A stretch of 64,000 nt of DNA from CAVZCC01 sp963773765. Its GTDB lineage: Bacteria; Actinomycetota; Acidimicrobiia; Acidimicrobiales; Microtrichaceae. The stretch is taken from contig CAVZCC010000005.1 in NCBI GenBank assembly GCA_963773765.1, positions 1-64,000 of the forward strand, in the 5' to 3' direction. The translations under genes were made by a program, and so were the position numbers. The notes beneath the pieces are model-generated. The model was not told the origin of the DNA. It searched no databases and saw nothing but the letters and a program-made list of their open reading frames with translations. Numbering within the stretch: the first letter of the stretch is position 1; each line of letters opens with the position of its first letter. This document shows positions 1 to 12,090 of the stretch, piece by piece.

Positions 1-953
1 GAGCTATTGCGCCATAATGTGTATATCCCTTGCCATCAGCACGTTTACGTGTTTTGGATTGCTTTGGTTGTGTACACATACAGACTTATGGAGGGGGAGG
101 TTAGCTAACTACACATAAAGCAAAAAAAGAAAGGGTTTAATGAAGCACGAGTTCTATCTCCTTTTTATGAGTTTCTTTTCTGTTTGCCTATATATATTGT
201 AAATACGGCCAGCCGGAAAAGCACCGCTAAAAGATGAAGACCACCATCAGCATGTCTATCCTTCATCTTCTAAGGCTCACATCAGCACCCTTCCCTCTAT
301 TGCTGCTCTTTCAATCTCAGGAGACACCTGCTGGTGCTGGTGCTGGTGCTGGTGCTGGTGCTGCTGCTGTCCCTCGTCTTCAACCTCCTCCACTGCCTCC
401 TCTCCTTCATTCAGCACTTCCTCCCTCCCTCCCTCCCTCCCCTCCCTGCAAGGAACCCGAGGAAGAGGCGAAATCCAAACGCCGTCTCTCCTATCTCTCC
501 TCCCTCCTTCTCTCCCTCCCTCCCTCCTTCCTCCCCCTCCTCTCGCGACGAAGGGGCCAAATACACAAGGCCTGCCTTACTGCTTCATGGTCCTTCTTGC
601 TCCTCCTCCTCTTGTGCTTTCCCTGGGCCCTTGACCGACCTCCATTTTCCTGGATTGCGTGTCCCTCCTGTCTTGCCACGACCATGAAATCCGCGTTTCC
701 CTGCTTCTTTCCCATTCCTTCCTGCTTTTCTTCTCCCCCCCTTTTCCGCACAACCTGCTGATGCTGCTGCTACTGCTGCCGCTGTCACCCTTCCCTCTAC
801 CCCTTGCGCCTATCATGTCCCTATACTGAAAAGGTGAGAATAAGGGCATAAGTGAGTTGTGTGCTTCTTCACGCATCTCTTGGTCACTGGGACGTCATTA
901 TCTGGCTCCCACTCTCAATAGACTCTTCCTTCATCGAACTCAACCGCCCGCAC
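1..953. other. Non-coding stretch, probably 3' region of the PWWP gene
   Basis: No convincing gene is visible. Open frames here are low-complexity translations of pyrimidine-rich DNA and show no domain. The stretch holds a (CTGGTG)n repeat near 331, CTCC runs near 419-450 and 510-535, and an AT-rich block at 1-230. On the minus strand a pyrimidine-tract AG near 825 could be a further splice acceptor of the PWWP-domain gene, so part of this may be its 3' untranslated region. Confidence 0.4.
331..369. repeat. (CTGGTG)n hexanucleotide microsatellite
   Basis: Five tandem CTGGTG units are followed by three CTG triplets. This is typical of the trinucleotide-derived microsatellites scattered through the first 30 kb. 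It lies in apparently non-coding DNA. Confidence 0.85.
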
Positions 954-3178
954 CTACCATCTCCAACGACCTTGGCAGCCTCCGCCGGCGCCGGGACCAC
1001 CGTAGCCTTCGGCTGCTTGAGCGGCCGCCCTGTCAGAGGGGGGAGGAGGAAAGAGAGAGTGTGCACGTGTGAGGTGAGTAACGCCAAGGATGCGCGTGCG
1101 AGCATTTTCGTCGGATGGCGTGGGTGAGGCGGATGAAAGGCGGCGAGATACTACGTAACGACGCCGTCTGCAAGAGACGGCCTTCCTTCTTCCCGCTCTT
1201 CCAGCTTCCCTCGCCCTTCCTCCTCCAAGGCCCACTTACCCCTTCCCTTCCTCGCCGGACGCTGCTGCCTCCGTTTTTTGTGGAGAGGGCAGCATGGTCT
1301 GCGGTGCAGACGGTGCGGCCGGTGCCTCGTCCTTCTCATCCTCCGCCTTGACCTTCTTCTTCTTCTTGTTCTCCGCCTCCCCATCAGCGGCTGGCTGGGC
1401 GTCCTGCTGCTTGAGTTCTCCTTCCAACGGGTGAAGGCAGCCTTGGCCTTGGCCTGGATGTCCGCTTCCGCGTGCTTCCGGAGCCCCTTCACCACCTGGC
1501 CCACGCCTATTGGGAAAAGCAGGAAAGGAGAGGGAAGGAGGGGGGGGTGGGTTTAGTAAGAAAGGCGGGGAAGGGGGAGCATGGAATGGAGTGACAGCCA
1601 TGCACACGTACCGCTCTCCGTCAGTTGCTCGATGGTCACGACCATGCACGACAGCTTCTCCTGTAATGGAAAAGGAAGAAAAGAGGGAGGAGGGGCAGAA
1701 TGTGAGTGTGAGACGAGTGATGTGGTGCGAATCAATTGTCGCTCTAGATGCGCCGGGGTGGTGCTTCTGTCCCCTTCTTTTCTCTACCAGGGTGCTGCAG
1801 ATCTTGGGCACGTTCAGGTCCTGGTCCTCGAGCAGAATCTGCAGGTTGCGGGACAGGCGGTTGAAGCGGTCCTCCTCGCTCTCCTTCTCGAAGTTCTTCT
1901 TCATCTTCTTCGTCCCCTTGGCTGCACCTGCGCCGGCCCCCGCCGCTCCCTCGCCCGCCGTCTTTGGTCGCTTCTTCTTCTCTTCTCCTCACCCGCGGCT
2001 GTGATTTGAGTAAGTTGAGGGCAGAGTCGACAAGTCAGTGGAACTTAGAGAAGGAAAGACGAACATAAAGAAGGAAAGACGCACTCTTTTTTTCCTGAGC
2101 CTTCCCCCCCACTTCTGCCAGCCAGTTAGGGAAGCCAACGATTGCCTGCCATTATGTTTCCCGCCCTTCCATGTCACTCACCTCCACCTTCCTCGTCCTT
2201 CTTCCGCTTCTTCTTCCCGCGGATCCCTTCTCCTTCTTCTTCTTGGCCTTCTTCTCCTCCTTCTTTCTCTGCCGCTCCAGCGCCCTCGCCAGCTTCTTCT
2301 CCTCCTGCTCCTGCTTCTTGAGGCTCTTCGTGTCCGGCGGCCCGGGCGAGCGCTCCTCCATGGGCTTCGGCTGCCTCCTCCGACGCCTCCTTGATGGCGT
2401 CCGCGATCTTGGCCTTGCCCGTCTTCAAGGCCTTGACCATGGCCGCCTCGTTCGCCTTCGTGAACAGCTCGATGTTCTTGAACGGCACGGCGGCTATTAG
2501 GGAAGGAAATAGACGGGGAAGCAGAAGAATATAATCAGAGACGTGTTATGAGAAGAGCAAGGCAGGGACAGCAGCTTGTACAAAAAGCTGGCCACTCCCC
2601 CGTCCTCCCCTCCCCCTCCCTTCCTCCTCATCTTGTTCTTCTTACCGAAAGAGTTGGCGCCGTAACCGAAGTAGAAGCAAATGTGATGTGTCTTGGGTCC
2701 ATGCTTCGCCTTGGCATTGGAGTAGCAGCTCTTGCGCAAGTCTTCCTTCACGTCTCTGAGAAGATAAAAAGGGTAGTCGGGGGTAGGAGATCAAGGGGAT
2801 GAAGGTGAGATCGTGACTCTTACTGGAAGAAGGATGCACAGGCGTGTGCCCACGGAATGAACCCCTCCCTCACTTACGCAGGGTGGTAGATGAAACCAGG
2901 CCAGTGGGCAAAGCCGGCGCTCTTGGCCCACACCACCTCTTTCAGGCGCAATTTCTCTTCCTCCGGCATGTCCGCAATCAACGCGGCCCGCAGTTCCTCG
3001 TCCTCCTCTTCATCTTCCTCCTCCTCCTCCTCCTCCTCCTCCTCCTCCTCTTCCTCGTCTTCGCCGTTTGCACTGCTCCCTTCCCCTGCACTTCCCTCCT
3101 CCTCTTCCAACGCCTCATCGTCAATATCCTCCTCCTCCTCTCTTGCATCTCGTTCTCCTTCTGCTCAGGGTCCGACAT
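954..3178 (-). CDS. PWWP and TFIIS-N/LEDGF-like domain chromatin protein, seven exons
   Basis: Probable nuclear chromatin reader. Exons read on the minus strand are 3178-2878, 2755-2646, 2493-2182, 1998-1788, 1660-1612, 1506-1240 and 1029-954. Donors are GTAAGT, GTAAGA, GTGAGT, GTAGAG, GTACGT and GTAAGT, and the reading phase carries across the joints. The protein opens with MSDPEQ and an acidic tract. A PWWP domain follows (VVWAKSAGFAHWPGF, ending in HHICFYFGYG), then Lys/Glu-rich linkers, then a TFIIS-N/integrase-binding-like helical domain (from NRLSRNLQILLEDQDLNVP to KHAEADIQAKAKAAFTRWK). This order resembles HDGF/LEDGF. Two frame breaks are likely errors: one in the AGG run near 3130-3160, and one near 1428, where adding one G restores WKEELKQQ and the Lys/Glu tail. 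The last exon is the least certain. Confidence 0.75.
3016..3051. repeat. (TCC)n microsatellite encoding poly-Glu
   Basis: Tandem TCC triplets, read as GAG on the minus strand, encode an acidic run in exon 1 of the PWWP protein. The repeat is in frame, so length changes alter the Glu run only. Confidence 0.85.
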
Positions 3179-3872
3179 TGGTGACTTGCGTAGCCTGTCT
3201 CAGTGTGGTTATGGGGGAGTGGTTCGCCAAGGGTGAGTACGGTGGGACAGCGGTGGGATGGAAACGACGTGCAAGCGGACTGAAACCATCCCGCCTCCGA
3301 GCACTCCACGGCATCGAGAACATGTGCGACACCCTAGCAGTGGGGTTGAGCGCGTGGGGTGGCGTGGGAGTGGTCGCAAGCCTGTTCATAGGACGACGAC
3401 GAAGAAGAGGCTTGTTCGTTCCTCGGCTCCCGCAGCCCATTCCAGCCACGCAGCTCCGCTCTTGGCCCCGATTGCATGAGACGCCTCTAGCCCTCGTCTG
3501 AAGAGTGAGTGTACCTGTGTGAGTGGCTGTAAGGGGTCGTCGTTTTGCTAGCAAGGGACGAGTTTCGATGGTATGAGAGCGAAGAAGCGTGGGGTCTCAG
3601 CGAACAACCAGCACCGAGGAGGGGAGGTTAAGCCTAAAGCCAAGCTGTCTGATTGCGCACTGGCAATCAGGAAAAGGAATGGAGGATCGACAAGAGGAAT
3701 CGCGTTGTTTTCTTCAGTTGTATTAAGCATTTGCCTTTCTTCTTCTTTCATTTTGTTTTGCGGCCTCCCCGCCTTCCCCCTCCCCCCTCTCGCGAGGTAT
3801 CGGTACATGCTCGTTCGCTTCTCCTCCTCACTGTACATCAAGGCCGGCACATTTTTTGGCGTGCTCCCAGAT
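3179..3872. other. Intergenic, upstream of the PWWP gene
   Basis: No supported gene. Short frames on both strands lack domains. The part just above 3178 should hold the promoter of the minus-strand PWWP gene, and the part near 3800-3872 the 3' end of the AAGAB-like gene. No TATA-like or terminator element stands out. Confidence 0.4.
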
Positions 3873-5271
3873 TTATCGACAATTTACTTCACTCGTCCTC
3901 TTTGAATTCGTAAAGATGCCGAGCTTTTGAGCGAATTGAAGGGCCATCTCCGCTGCCCTTGCTCTGCGTTGTTCGTCGTCGTACTGACCACTGTGAGCAC
4001 TCTCCCTCACGGCACGAAGCCTCGCGAACAGCTCTTCCAACCCAGCGTCGTCTTCCCCCTCTTCTTTATGCTTTCCTCCGGCTCCCTCCACAGCACTGCC
4101 GTGTCCAAGGCGCGACCCGCAGGCCACTTTTACGTCGTTCCCGTCTGATGCCAAGGAGCCCGCCTTTTCCGGCGGATGCTCCTTGGCCTTCTCGTCCGGC
4201 TTCTCCACCCTGCGCGAGCTGGACCCGCCGCTCGGGTGCATATCCATATGCTGCCAAGACGTCGCCTCGATGCATTCCCGGACACGCTCCAGCCCCTCCT
4301 TCTCCCGCAATTCCACTGGCAACCTCGGACTTGCCGCGTGTAGTCCACCTCCACGTACTCAAAACCATACTCCAGGCACCTGCAGGAAATGAGAGGGTGG
4401 GTTGAAAATGAGAGGATGAAAACATGAAAGCGACAGAAAATTAATCAGCGTCCTTTCCTTCCTCTGACTTGCCTTGCTTACCAGAGGGAGCGCCGCCGCT
4501 GCAGTGAGTCCTCCTCCTCCTCCTCCTCCTCCTCGTTACCCTTGAGCGCCGCACAGCCGGCCGCTCTGGACCCTCGCTGTCGTTGTTGAGGACGCCAACG
4601 ACCAGGCACAACTCCAAACTGTCTTGAGCGCTTGCGGCCTGCAGCCTGTGGATGCAAAAGAAACGTCAATAAGCCAGGTGTCGATGGACCCGCTGCACTC
4701 TTCTTCTGACTTTGACTTTTACGTACCATGGTTCAATCTTGGTCAAGCCCGACATCTCGTCCTCCCCCGGCGACACGCTGCCCTTGCACACCACAATTAC
4801 TCCCTGCAAGCCCTCCCCATGCACAGTGAATGGACAGGTGTCCTCTTCCTGCTTTGCTTGCCCGCCGTTCGGAGACTCCCGCCACCGCGGCCAGGTGGAG
4901 AGCGAGCTCGGCCTTGTAATACTTGGTGTCGATCGTCCAAGGGACGACGCTGCCGTCGCTAGGTACTTGAAGGAGGAGATGCGTGCGATATGGTGAGAGG
5001 TGTGAGCCAATGAGAGGAGAGAGGCGATGGCGGGGTTGAGGGGGGGAAGTGTACGCGTCATCAGGCCTTACCTTGGTGGTGCTGATCTGCTGCTGCTCCT
5101 CCTCCTCCTCCTCCTCCTCCTCCCGCTGCTCTCCTCCTGCCATCAAGCAGGCCAAAAGCGGGCCGGGTGTGCTAGGGTGTGCTGTCCACTGCTGCCACTG
5201 CTGCTGCTGCTGCCGCCATTATCCAGGCCACCGCTGCCTAAGACAAGCAACTTGTTCTTCGGGGCGCTCAT
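3873..5271 (-). CDS. AAGAB: AAGAB/p34-like adaptor-complex assembly chaperone
   Basis: Homolog of alpha- and gamma-adaptin-binding protein p34, a cytosolic chaperone for clathrin-adaptor heterotetramers. Three hallmarks are visible. VVPWTIDTKYYKAEL matches the PWTIDNKYY motif of the GTPase-like domain. LELCLVVGVLNND leads to CLEYGFEYVEVD, matching the motif where human p34 has KHGFELVEL. The C-terminal helix GLEELFARLRAVRE continues to AAEMALQFAQKLG, matching the oligomerising tail. The start MSAPKNKLLVLG is at 5271. Exons are split by GTAAGG near 5070, a donor near 4735 and an acceptor near 4383. The frame jumps near 5145, 4875 and 4335, each fixable by one base, so these are probably sequence errors. 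It is divergent from the MPLKIP-like gene. Confidence 0.75.
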
Positions 5272-5680
5272 TGTCAGGGCTTTTGGCTTTGGCTTAGGCT
5301 GTCGGCACGCACTGGCTCCTGGCTGGCTGGCGGGCAGTGCCTGTGATGAGAGGAGTGTGCAGAAGGAAGAGCGGTTGCGTTTGAGTGCTTGGCAAAGTGC
5401 GCCTTCTTGCTTCCTCCAACATACCTCCTCCAAGCGAGTCTCATCTTCATCATCATGCCTTGCGCGTCTCATTTCCCTTTGCAACTCCATCCTTTCTCAC
5501 ACAGGCACACCCCACCCGGCACAATATACACAGGGAGGAGCTCTTCCACTGCGGGCGTTCTTGGTTGGTTTGGTTTGCTTGACTGGCTGCCGAGCGACAC
5601 CCTGCGACCTCCCCACCTGCAGAGACCCCTCCACGCCCTCCTACACCCCAAGCTTTAGCGGCAACGACCAGCCAAGCAAG
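5272..5680. promoter_or_regulatory. Divergent intergenic region, AAGAB / MPLKIP-like
   Basis: About 410 bases separate the two divergent start codons, so both promoters should lie here. The plus frame stays open through it, so upstream starts for the RGG protein cannot be excluded. No core promoter motif is obvious. Confidence 0.4.
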
Positions 5681-6373
<693 letters not shown>

Positions 6374-6471
6374 CATCGAAAAGAAAAAAGAAGCGATGGC
6401 ACACAAGTACTTGTGATTAGACACACATGCTTCATTTTCGTTTCTTTATTCGACAATTATTAATTTTTTTC

Positions 6472-8753
6472 TCATCTTTCCGCCGTCCCCGTTCCCACGC
6501 GGCACACGAAGCTAGACGCCTGCGTGACATACCGGACCCACCGATAGGGATTGTAGGACTTTTGCTGCTCGGAGATGCGGAGGTAGCGGACCTGGAGATT
6601 GGAGACGTTGTACATGGGGATCTCGAAGCTCATGCTCACCGGCCCAATCTCCTTGCGGGCATTCCCTACTCCCGCACCCGGCGTAGCCCCAGTCCCGCCT
6701 CCGCCTCCGCCAACGTTGCCACTTGCTATGCTGCTGCTGCTACCACTGCTGCTGCTGCTCCCACTGCCTCCCGCCAAGGTAATCTGTAAAGGGGTGGACA
6801 GAAAAAAGGAAAAGGAAGAGAGAGAGGTCACGCAAGAGAGTGGCAATCCCTCCCAATTTGAACACGTACCTTGATGCGTAGCATTTGCTCTGTGGCGCCC
6901 GGAAACTTCTTGATGTTCCATACGACCCGCTTCTCGTTGGCGTTGTACTCCGACGTCTGCATGGGGATGGGGGGAAAGAAGGGCACGTGAGCATTTCTGA
7001 TAGACCTGCGCAATAATCACAGTTCTACTCGAACACCCTTACATTCCACGTGCGATCTGCTTTCTTACCTGACCCGAGGCCGCCAGGCCCGCTGCTGCTG
7101 GCCCTCCTACTCCTCCGGCCCCCACCAGCTCGGTGGTGACTGAGATGGCGGAGCGGGGCATGGGGATCCGCACTTGCACGTTGGCGCCGTAGTTGGACTC
7201 GGGGATGTCGGCCCGGATCATCAGCGACATCTCCAACTGAAGGGTGTAGAGAGAAGGGGGGGCAGATGAGGAGGTGTGGGATGGGTTAGAAGGATGTATC
7301 AAATTCTAGATTAACAACCAAACTTGCCCTCTTCTCCCGCGACCTGCCTGCCACGCGCCCGCTCTTTCTTCCTTTTCACACGCACCTTGTAGGGCGACAT
7401 TTCTTCCACGGTAGGGAAGATGCGGAAAGGCGCCCGGAACTCGCCCGTGATGCGGTAATTGAGAAGGATGAACTCCCCGTCCGGTGGGAAGAAGGACAGC
7501 GTCCGTGAGCTCTCAAACTCGTCGAGTCGCACACACTCGTGAAAATTGCAATCGTCCAGGACCACTGCGCCGTACCCACCGCCGCCACCTGCAGGTATAG
7601 ATAGGAGAGGAGGAGGTTTGAATTTGTGTCGACTCTCCAGAGAACTACGCCCCTGCTCCCCCCTCTCCTTTCCTCGCCTGTACGCACCTTTGCCGATGAC
7701 GAGGTCGCTGTTGAGGGCGAGCTTCAGCTCCGGGTTGCCCGACAAGTAGCTCTTCATCTGGATACAGCCGTCGATGGTGGAGTTGACAATGTACCCACTG
7801 CCTGAAAAGAGCACGTTCAAGCGCTCCAAGATGTCTACGAAAATCTCGTTCTTTTGCTTGCCGCCGGATTGCGCTGTAAGGGGAGGAGAGGAGAGAGGAA
7901 GTGTTGTGTGAGTAAATGTGTTGCTCCCGCGCCACGCATCGCCGTTGATTTTCCCCCCTACGTACCAGAAATGGTGATGGGCTTGTGCACGGCGGTGGAG
8001 GGTGTGGTTTTGGGGTTGATGTTGGGGATGCGCAGGTTGGGCTTGGCGGACTCGACCAAGATGGGCTCGTTGTAGACGTGGTTCTTGAGGCTCTCCGTGG
8101 AGGTGGCCTGGGCGTAGCCGTAGTCCATCATCTCGTCCAGCAGCTCGTACACCAGGATAAAGTTCTTGCGGATGGACTCCTACGTGCGACGGAAAGGGTG
8201 GGGTAGGACGAGGTGTAAGGGATTCGAGCTGGAAGTTGGAGGGGCGATGGGAGGGAAAGAAGGAAGGGAGGGTGGAGGGAAGACACAACAGAGACGCACC
8301 TCACTCAAGACGCCACAATAGTCCTTGAACACCTTGGCCATTCGATTCAGCAGCTCAATGGTCGTGGAAGGCGACACGTTGAAGCGCGTGGTGGCTCCAA
8401 ACAGCAGGCCATTCTTGCGCACAAACAGGAAATTGAGGCCGTCGAGGTGGAAGACGGGGGGAGCGTCTCCCTTCTCCCAGAACTTGACCTTGCGAAACAG
8501 AATCTCGGCTGCATTTGGCAAGGAGTCCCCTCGAAAATCCTGTTGGTGGCAGATGTGGTGACAAGGGCAGAGCATTTGGTCGACTGTCGGAGGGCTGTGG
8601 TCCTGCTTGCTGGCATTGCTTCTCCTTCCTTCCCCCTCCCCCCCTCTGTACACGCGCTCCCCTTTACACGTGCCACACACACTCGCTTACCCGACTGATG
8701 ATGGTGTCGCCTCTTGGAGACAGGATAAAGAAGGACGACAAGGCCCCCGACAT
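6472..8753 (-). CDS. AP4M1: AP-4 complex subunit mu, eight exons
   Basis: Medium subunit of the AP-4 adaptor, which sorts cargo at the trans-Golgi. Exons on the minus strand are 8753-8691, 8539-8300, 8179-7966, 7873-7688, 7588-7386, 7236-7069, 6956-6870 and 6783-6472. All joints are GT-AG and keep the frame, giving 490 residues with no break. The N-terminal longin-like domain starts SFFILSPRGDTIISRDFRGD, close to human AP4M1 (FFILSSKGDPLIYKDFRGD). LVYELLDEMMDYGYAQATS is the family signature of mu chains. The C-terminal mu-homology domain starts near KNEIFVDILERLNVLFSG and ends YNPYRWVRYVTQASSFVCRV. A Gly/Ser-rich insert interrupts the last exon. The gene is complete and lies close to the AAGAB-like gene. 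Confidence 0.92.
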
Positions 8754-9171
8754 GGTAGCTGGGCTGGTAGTGGTGGTGGTGTGGGTGCAAAGGGCGGCTT
8801 TAGAGTGGTTTTGCGTTTTAGCAGTTCGTCTTCTGAAGATCAGCGACGCCATCATCATCATTCATTCCGCTTGCTTGCTCATGCCCTCGCCCTCCACACC
8901 GCCCAGACAACAGTCTTGCCCCCATCACCCCAGCACTGCGGTCTTACGCATCAAGTGCACGCCAAAACTATGCCGGGCCTGGATTGGCAGGCTTTTCGAT
9001 ACGCTTTGCCTCACACACACATCCCTCCCCACCCTCCCCACCATCATCCGCACAGGAGGGCAGGCAGGTATCTTGCTTTTTGACGGACGCGTGCACCAAG
9101 GACACCGCAGCAGCACAGGTGGAGTGGCCGGATAATTTCGTCGTCACGAGGGCAGCGGGAGGAGCCTAGCC
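8754..9171. promoter_or_regulatory. Divergent intergenic region, AP4M1 / HIBCH-like
   Basis: About 420 bases between divergent starts, so both promoters should lie here. It contains GT-rich and CCCTCCCC pyrimidine tracts. No gene or clear core element is visible. Confidence 0.4.
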
Positions 9172-11868
9172 ATGATGCGCTCGCGGTTGGCCAAGCTGGC
9201 TGCGGAGGCCAAGAAAATCAAGGCAGCAGCACCAGCAACGGCCCGGGCAGGGGCGGGCAAGACGGCCAAGCCGGACACTCAATACCGCATCTTGGAGTCC
9301 CCAGGGTGTCGACGCGTGGTCTTGGCCGGGCCCAAAGGTCGTGTGGACGCAAGGACGGCCGAGTCGTTGCTTTGGAAGGTATGTCGGTTCGGTCTTGAGG
9401 AGAAACAGGCTCTCACGCATGCGGCCGCTCACCGATGATTCAAACACACACACACACCCTCCCCACACAATTGCCACACAGCTGCAATCATGGGAGACCA
9501 ACTACCTCATCCAGGTACGGTGTAAGGAAGGAGAGAGGGGGGGTATTATGGAAAGACGACGGACTGCTTATCCCTCCTCTCACATTCTTCCTTTGTCACA
9601 CAGGCCGTCGTGCTCCAAGGTAGGCCGGGCAAGGAGTTCAGCGCGGGCTGGATGCGTGAGGGCGGGATGGGGCCGAACGGGAACGACCCGAGCGCGACTT
9701 TTCGTCGGCATTGCCAGTTGTCTTACTTGCTGGCCACGCTCCGCAAGCCCACCATCGCTTGGTACACGGGCGACGTTGTGGGAGGGGGCATGGGGCTGGG
9801 CCTGACCCGCTACCGCGTCTCGACCGAGAAGTCCAACTTCCAGGTAGTCGGCCCCAAGGACGGCTGGGTTCTGGACGGCGGCCTGTCTTACCTGCTGCCC
9901 CGCCTGCGCACGGGCCCGGCCGGCAGCCTGGCGTTCGCCCGGTACTTGGCCTTGACGGGCGCGTCGCTGTCCGGCTTGGACATGCTGGCCGCGGGGCTGT
10001 CGACGCACCACATGGAGGACAGCGTGGCGGGGCAGCTGCACAAGCGCCTGGCCGATTTGACGTTCGAGCCGGACTTCATGGTGGAGGACGTGATGAGCGA
10101 GCACGCCGCCATGTTCTACAAGCTCGACACCCACCTCAACCCCCCGCCCTACCAGGAGCTCTGGGCCGAGTGGGCCAAGAACGACGAGAACCGAGAAAAG
10201 TAAGTCAGAAAGAAAGAGGGAAGGGGAAAGGCGTTTTCAGATGCAGTCGCCTATGTTTGTTGTTCTGGATCTCACCCTCTGCTCTCCATCTACCCCTCCA
10301 GGTTGATGAAGCGTGCCTCGGGCGTCATGACGGGCTTCGAGGACGACGACAGGTGGGGCAATCACGACGACGACGACGCCTGGGGAGCCCCGGAGCGGGA
10401 GGTGGACGCCGCGGCTTTCGACACCAAGGAAGAAGCGGCCATGGAGGCTTTTGTGGAGGGGGAGGTGCGTTCAAATTTGGGAAATGAAAAGAAGGCTGTG
10501 TTGTGTGTCCTATTGGTTGGCAAGGAGGATGGTGGAGAGGGGGGGCTCGACATGCTTGTTTACTCACTCTTGACCTATACACCACACGCTCGCAACTGTA
10601 CAGGGCGAGGAGGATCCGGATATCCGCTTGACGCTGGGCAAGATGGAGCCCCTTTCCAAGGTCTTCTTGGCGCGGAACCAGGCCTTGGCGGCGGAGGAGG
10701 GCGACTTTATCGGCGGTGGCGGTGCCCAACGGAAGAGCGCACAGGTACGTGCAAAGGGAAAAGAAGAATGGAATGCACGTGCGCTATACGTATTTTCACT
10801 CCTACATTTTTTTCCTCCCTCGCACCCGCAGCCGGCGCTGCCCTCGGACACGGAGGGCTCCCTGTGGTGGCACCGGAACTTTGCCAAGGGCGACGACGCC
10901 CTCTTCAATGCGCAGTGGGAACTTATCGAGTACGTACCGATCGGGTGGCTTTTGGTGTGCTTGTTTTATATTTTTGTGTATGATCATCACGTTCTCATCA
11001 ATCCTTTTTGCCACAAACGAACAGGGCGCGCATCAAGGAACGAGTCCAGGAGGAGGGCATGGAGAGCCTGGCCAATATCAGTGAGAAGTTCCTGGGTAAT
11101 TTCCCCGAGTACGTCACCTATCCGGAGAGGAAGCGCCTGGTGGACGCTGACAAGGTAAGACTTGGCGTCGCCTTTCGTGTCTATCTCTATTGTGAGACCC
11201 TCCCTGCTATATTTTGTATCGCAAGTTATTCGACCCTCATACTCACGCACTCAACCTCACGCGCCAACCCCGCTAGGTGCTCCTCTCTCCCTGGGACTGC
11301 AGCGTGGACCGGGCGGAGCGGTTCCCCGAGTTCATGGAGCTGGCCGAGAAGGTGGAAGCTTGCTTCAAGGGCGAGTCGCTGGAGGAGGTTGTGGAGGGTC
11401 TGCGGGCGGACAACTCGGCCTGGGCCCAGGAGTGCTTGCGGCGGATGGATGGCATGTCGCCTTTAAGGTGAGGTTTCGTTCTTCTTCCCTAAGCCTTGTT
11501 TCCTTGCTTTGATTGGTTTCTCACCCCATCCCGTCCATCGTACGCATCACACACACAGCCTCAAGATTGTCTTCCAGCAGCTGGAGGAGGCGAAGGAGGC
11601 TGAGATCGAGGATGCCTTCCGAATGGACTACCGCGTGGGGCAGCGCTTGCTCGCTTCCCCCGCGGCCTCTAAGGCTGGCCTGGCCGGTTTGCAGGGCGTG
11701 TCGGTCGACCAGGTGTCGAGTTTCTTCCAGCCGTTTGCGTCTGGTGAGGAGGAGCTGGACTTGCCGGAGAGGGAGCAGGTGGGCGAAGAGCAGCCCGAGC
11801 GACGGTACATGGATGTAGAGCTGCAACGGAGATTCGCCAAGACCAGCACCACGAGGGGCAGTATCTAA
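9172..11868 (+). CDS. 3-hydroxyisobutyryl-CoA hydrolase-like protein (possibly mitoribosomal mS47 type), nine exons
   Basis: Crotonase-fold protein. Exons are 9172-9378, 9482-9514, 9604-10199, 10302-10464, 10604-10744, 10832-10929, 11025-11154, 11277-11467 and 11559-11868. Lengths sum to 622 codons plus stop with all phases consistent. The first 30 residues are Arg/Lys/Ala-rich without acidic residues, suggesting a mitochondrial presequence. GDVVGGGMGLGLTRYRVSTE is the CoA-binding loop of HIBCH. The following segment reads VVGPKDGWVLDGGLSYLLPRL where active HIBCH has [21 protein letters not shown], so the catalytic Glu is Lys while the Asp is kept. Two acidic inserts (near FEDDDRWGNHDDDD) make it longer than the roughly 380-residue enzyme. 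A structural or ribosomal (mS47-like) role is plausible. No frameshift was seen. Confidence 0.8.
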
Positions 11869-12090
11869 GACCGGGGTGAAAAGGGATTGCTGGTCGGCAG
11901 CAAAGGGCAAAGAAAGAAAATGATAGCAAACTAAGACGTGTAGCTGTTTTTTTCCTTATTTTCTTTCTTTCCATCGATTGCAACTCCTAATTATTTTTAT
12001 CTACAGGCAAATCGCATCCCACACTTCTGCAGGATGGATTGGCTATCTACAGTCATTTTTTTCTTATACGCTCATTCAAATTGTTTTCCT

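Noticed and set aside
234..761. Plus-strand open frame with poly-Ala-Gly and Pro/Leu/Ser runs
   Set aside because: Driven entirely by microsatellites and pyrimidine tracts; no start context or domain.
3873..5271. AAGAB-like gene as a pseudogene
   Set aside because: Frame jumps are single-base and flank conserved blocks in order, as in many genes here, so error is more likely than decay.
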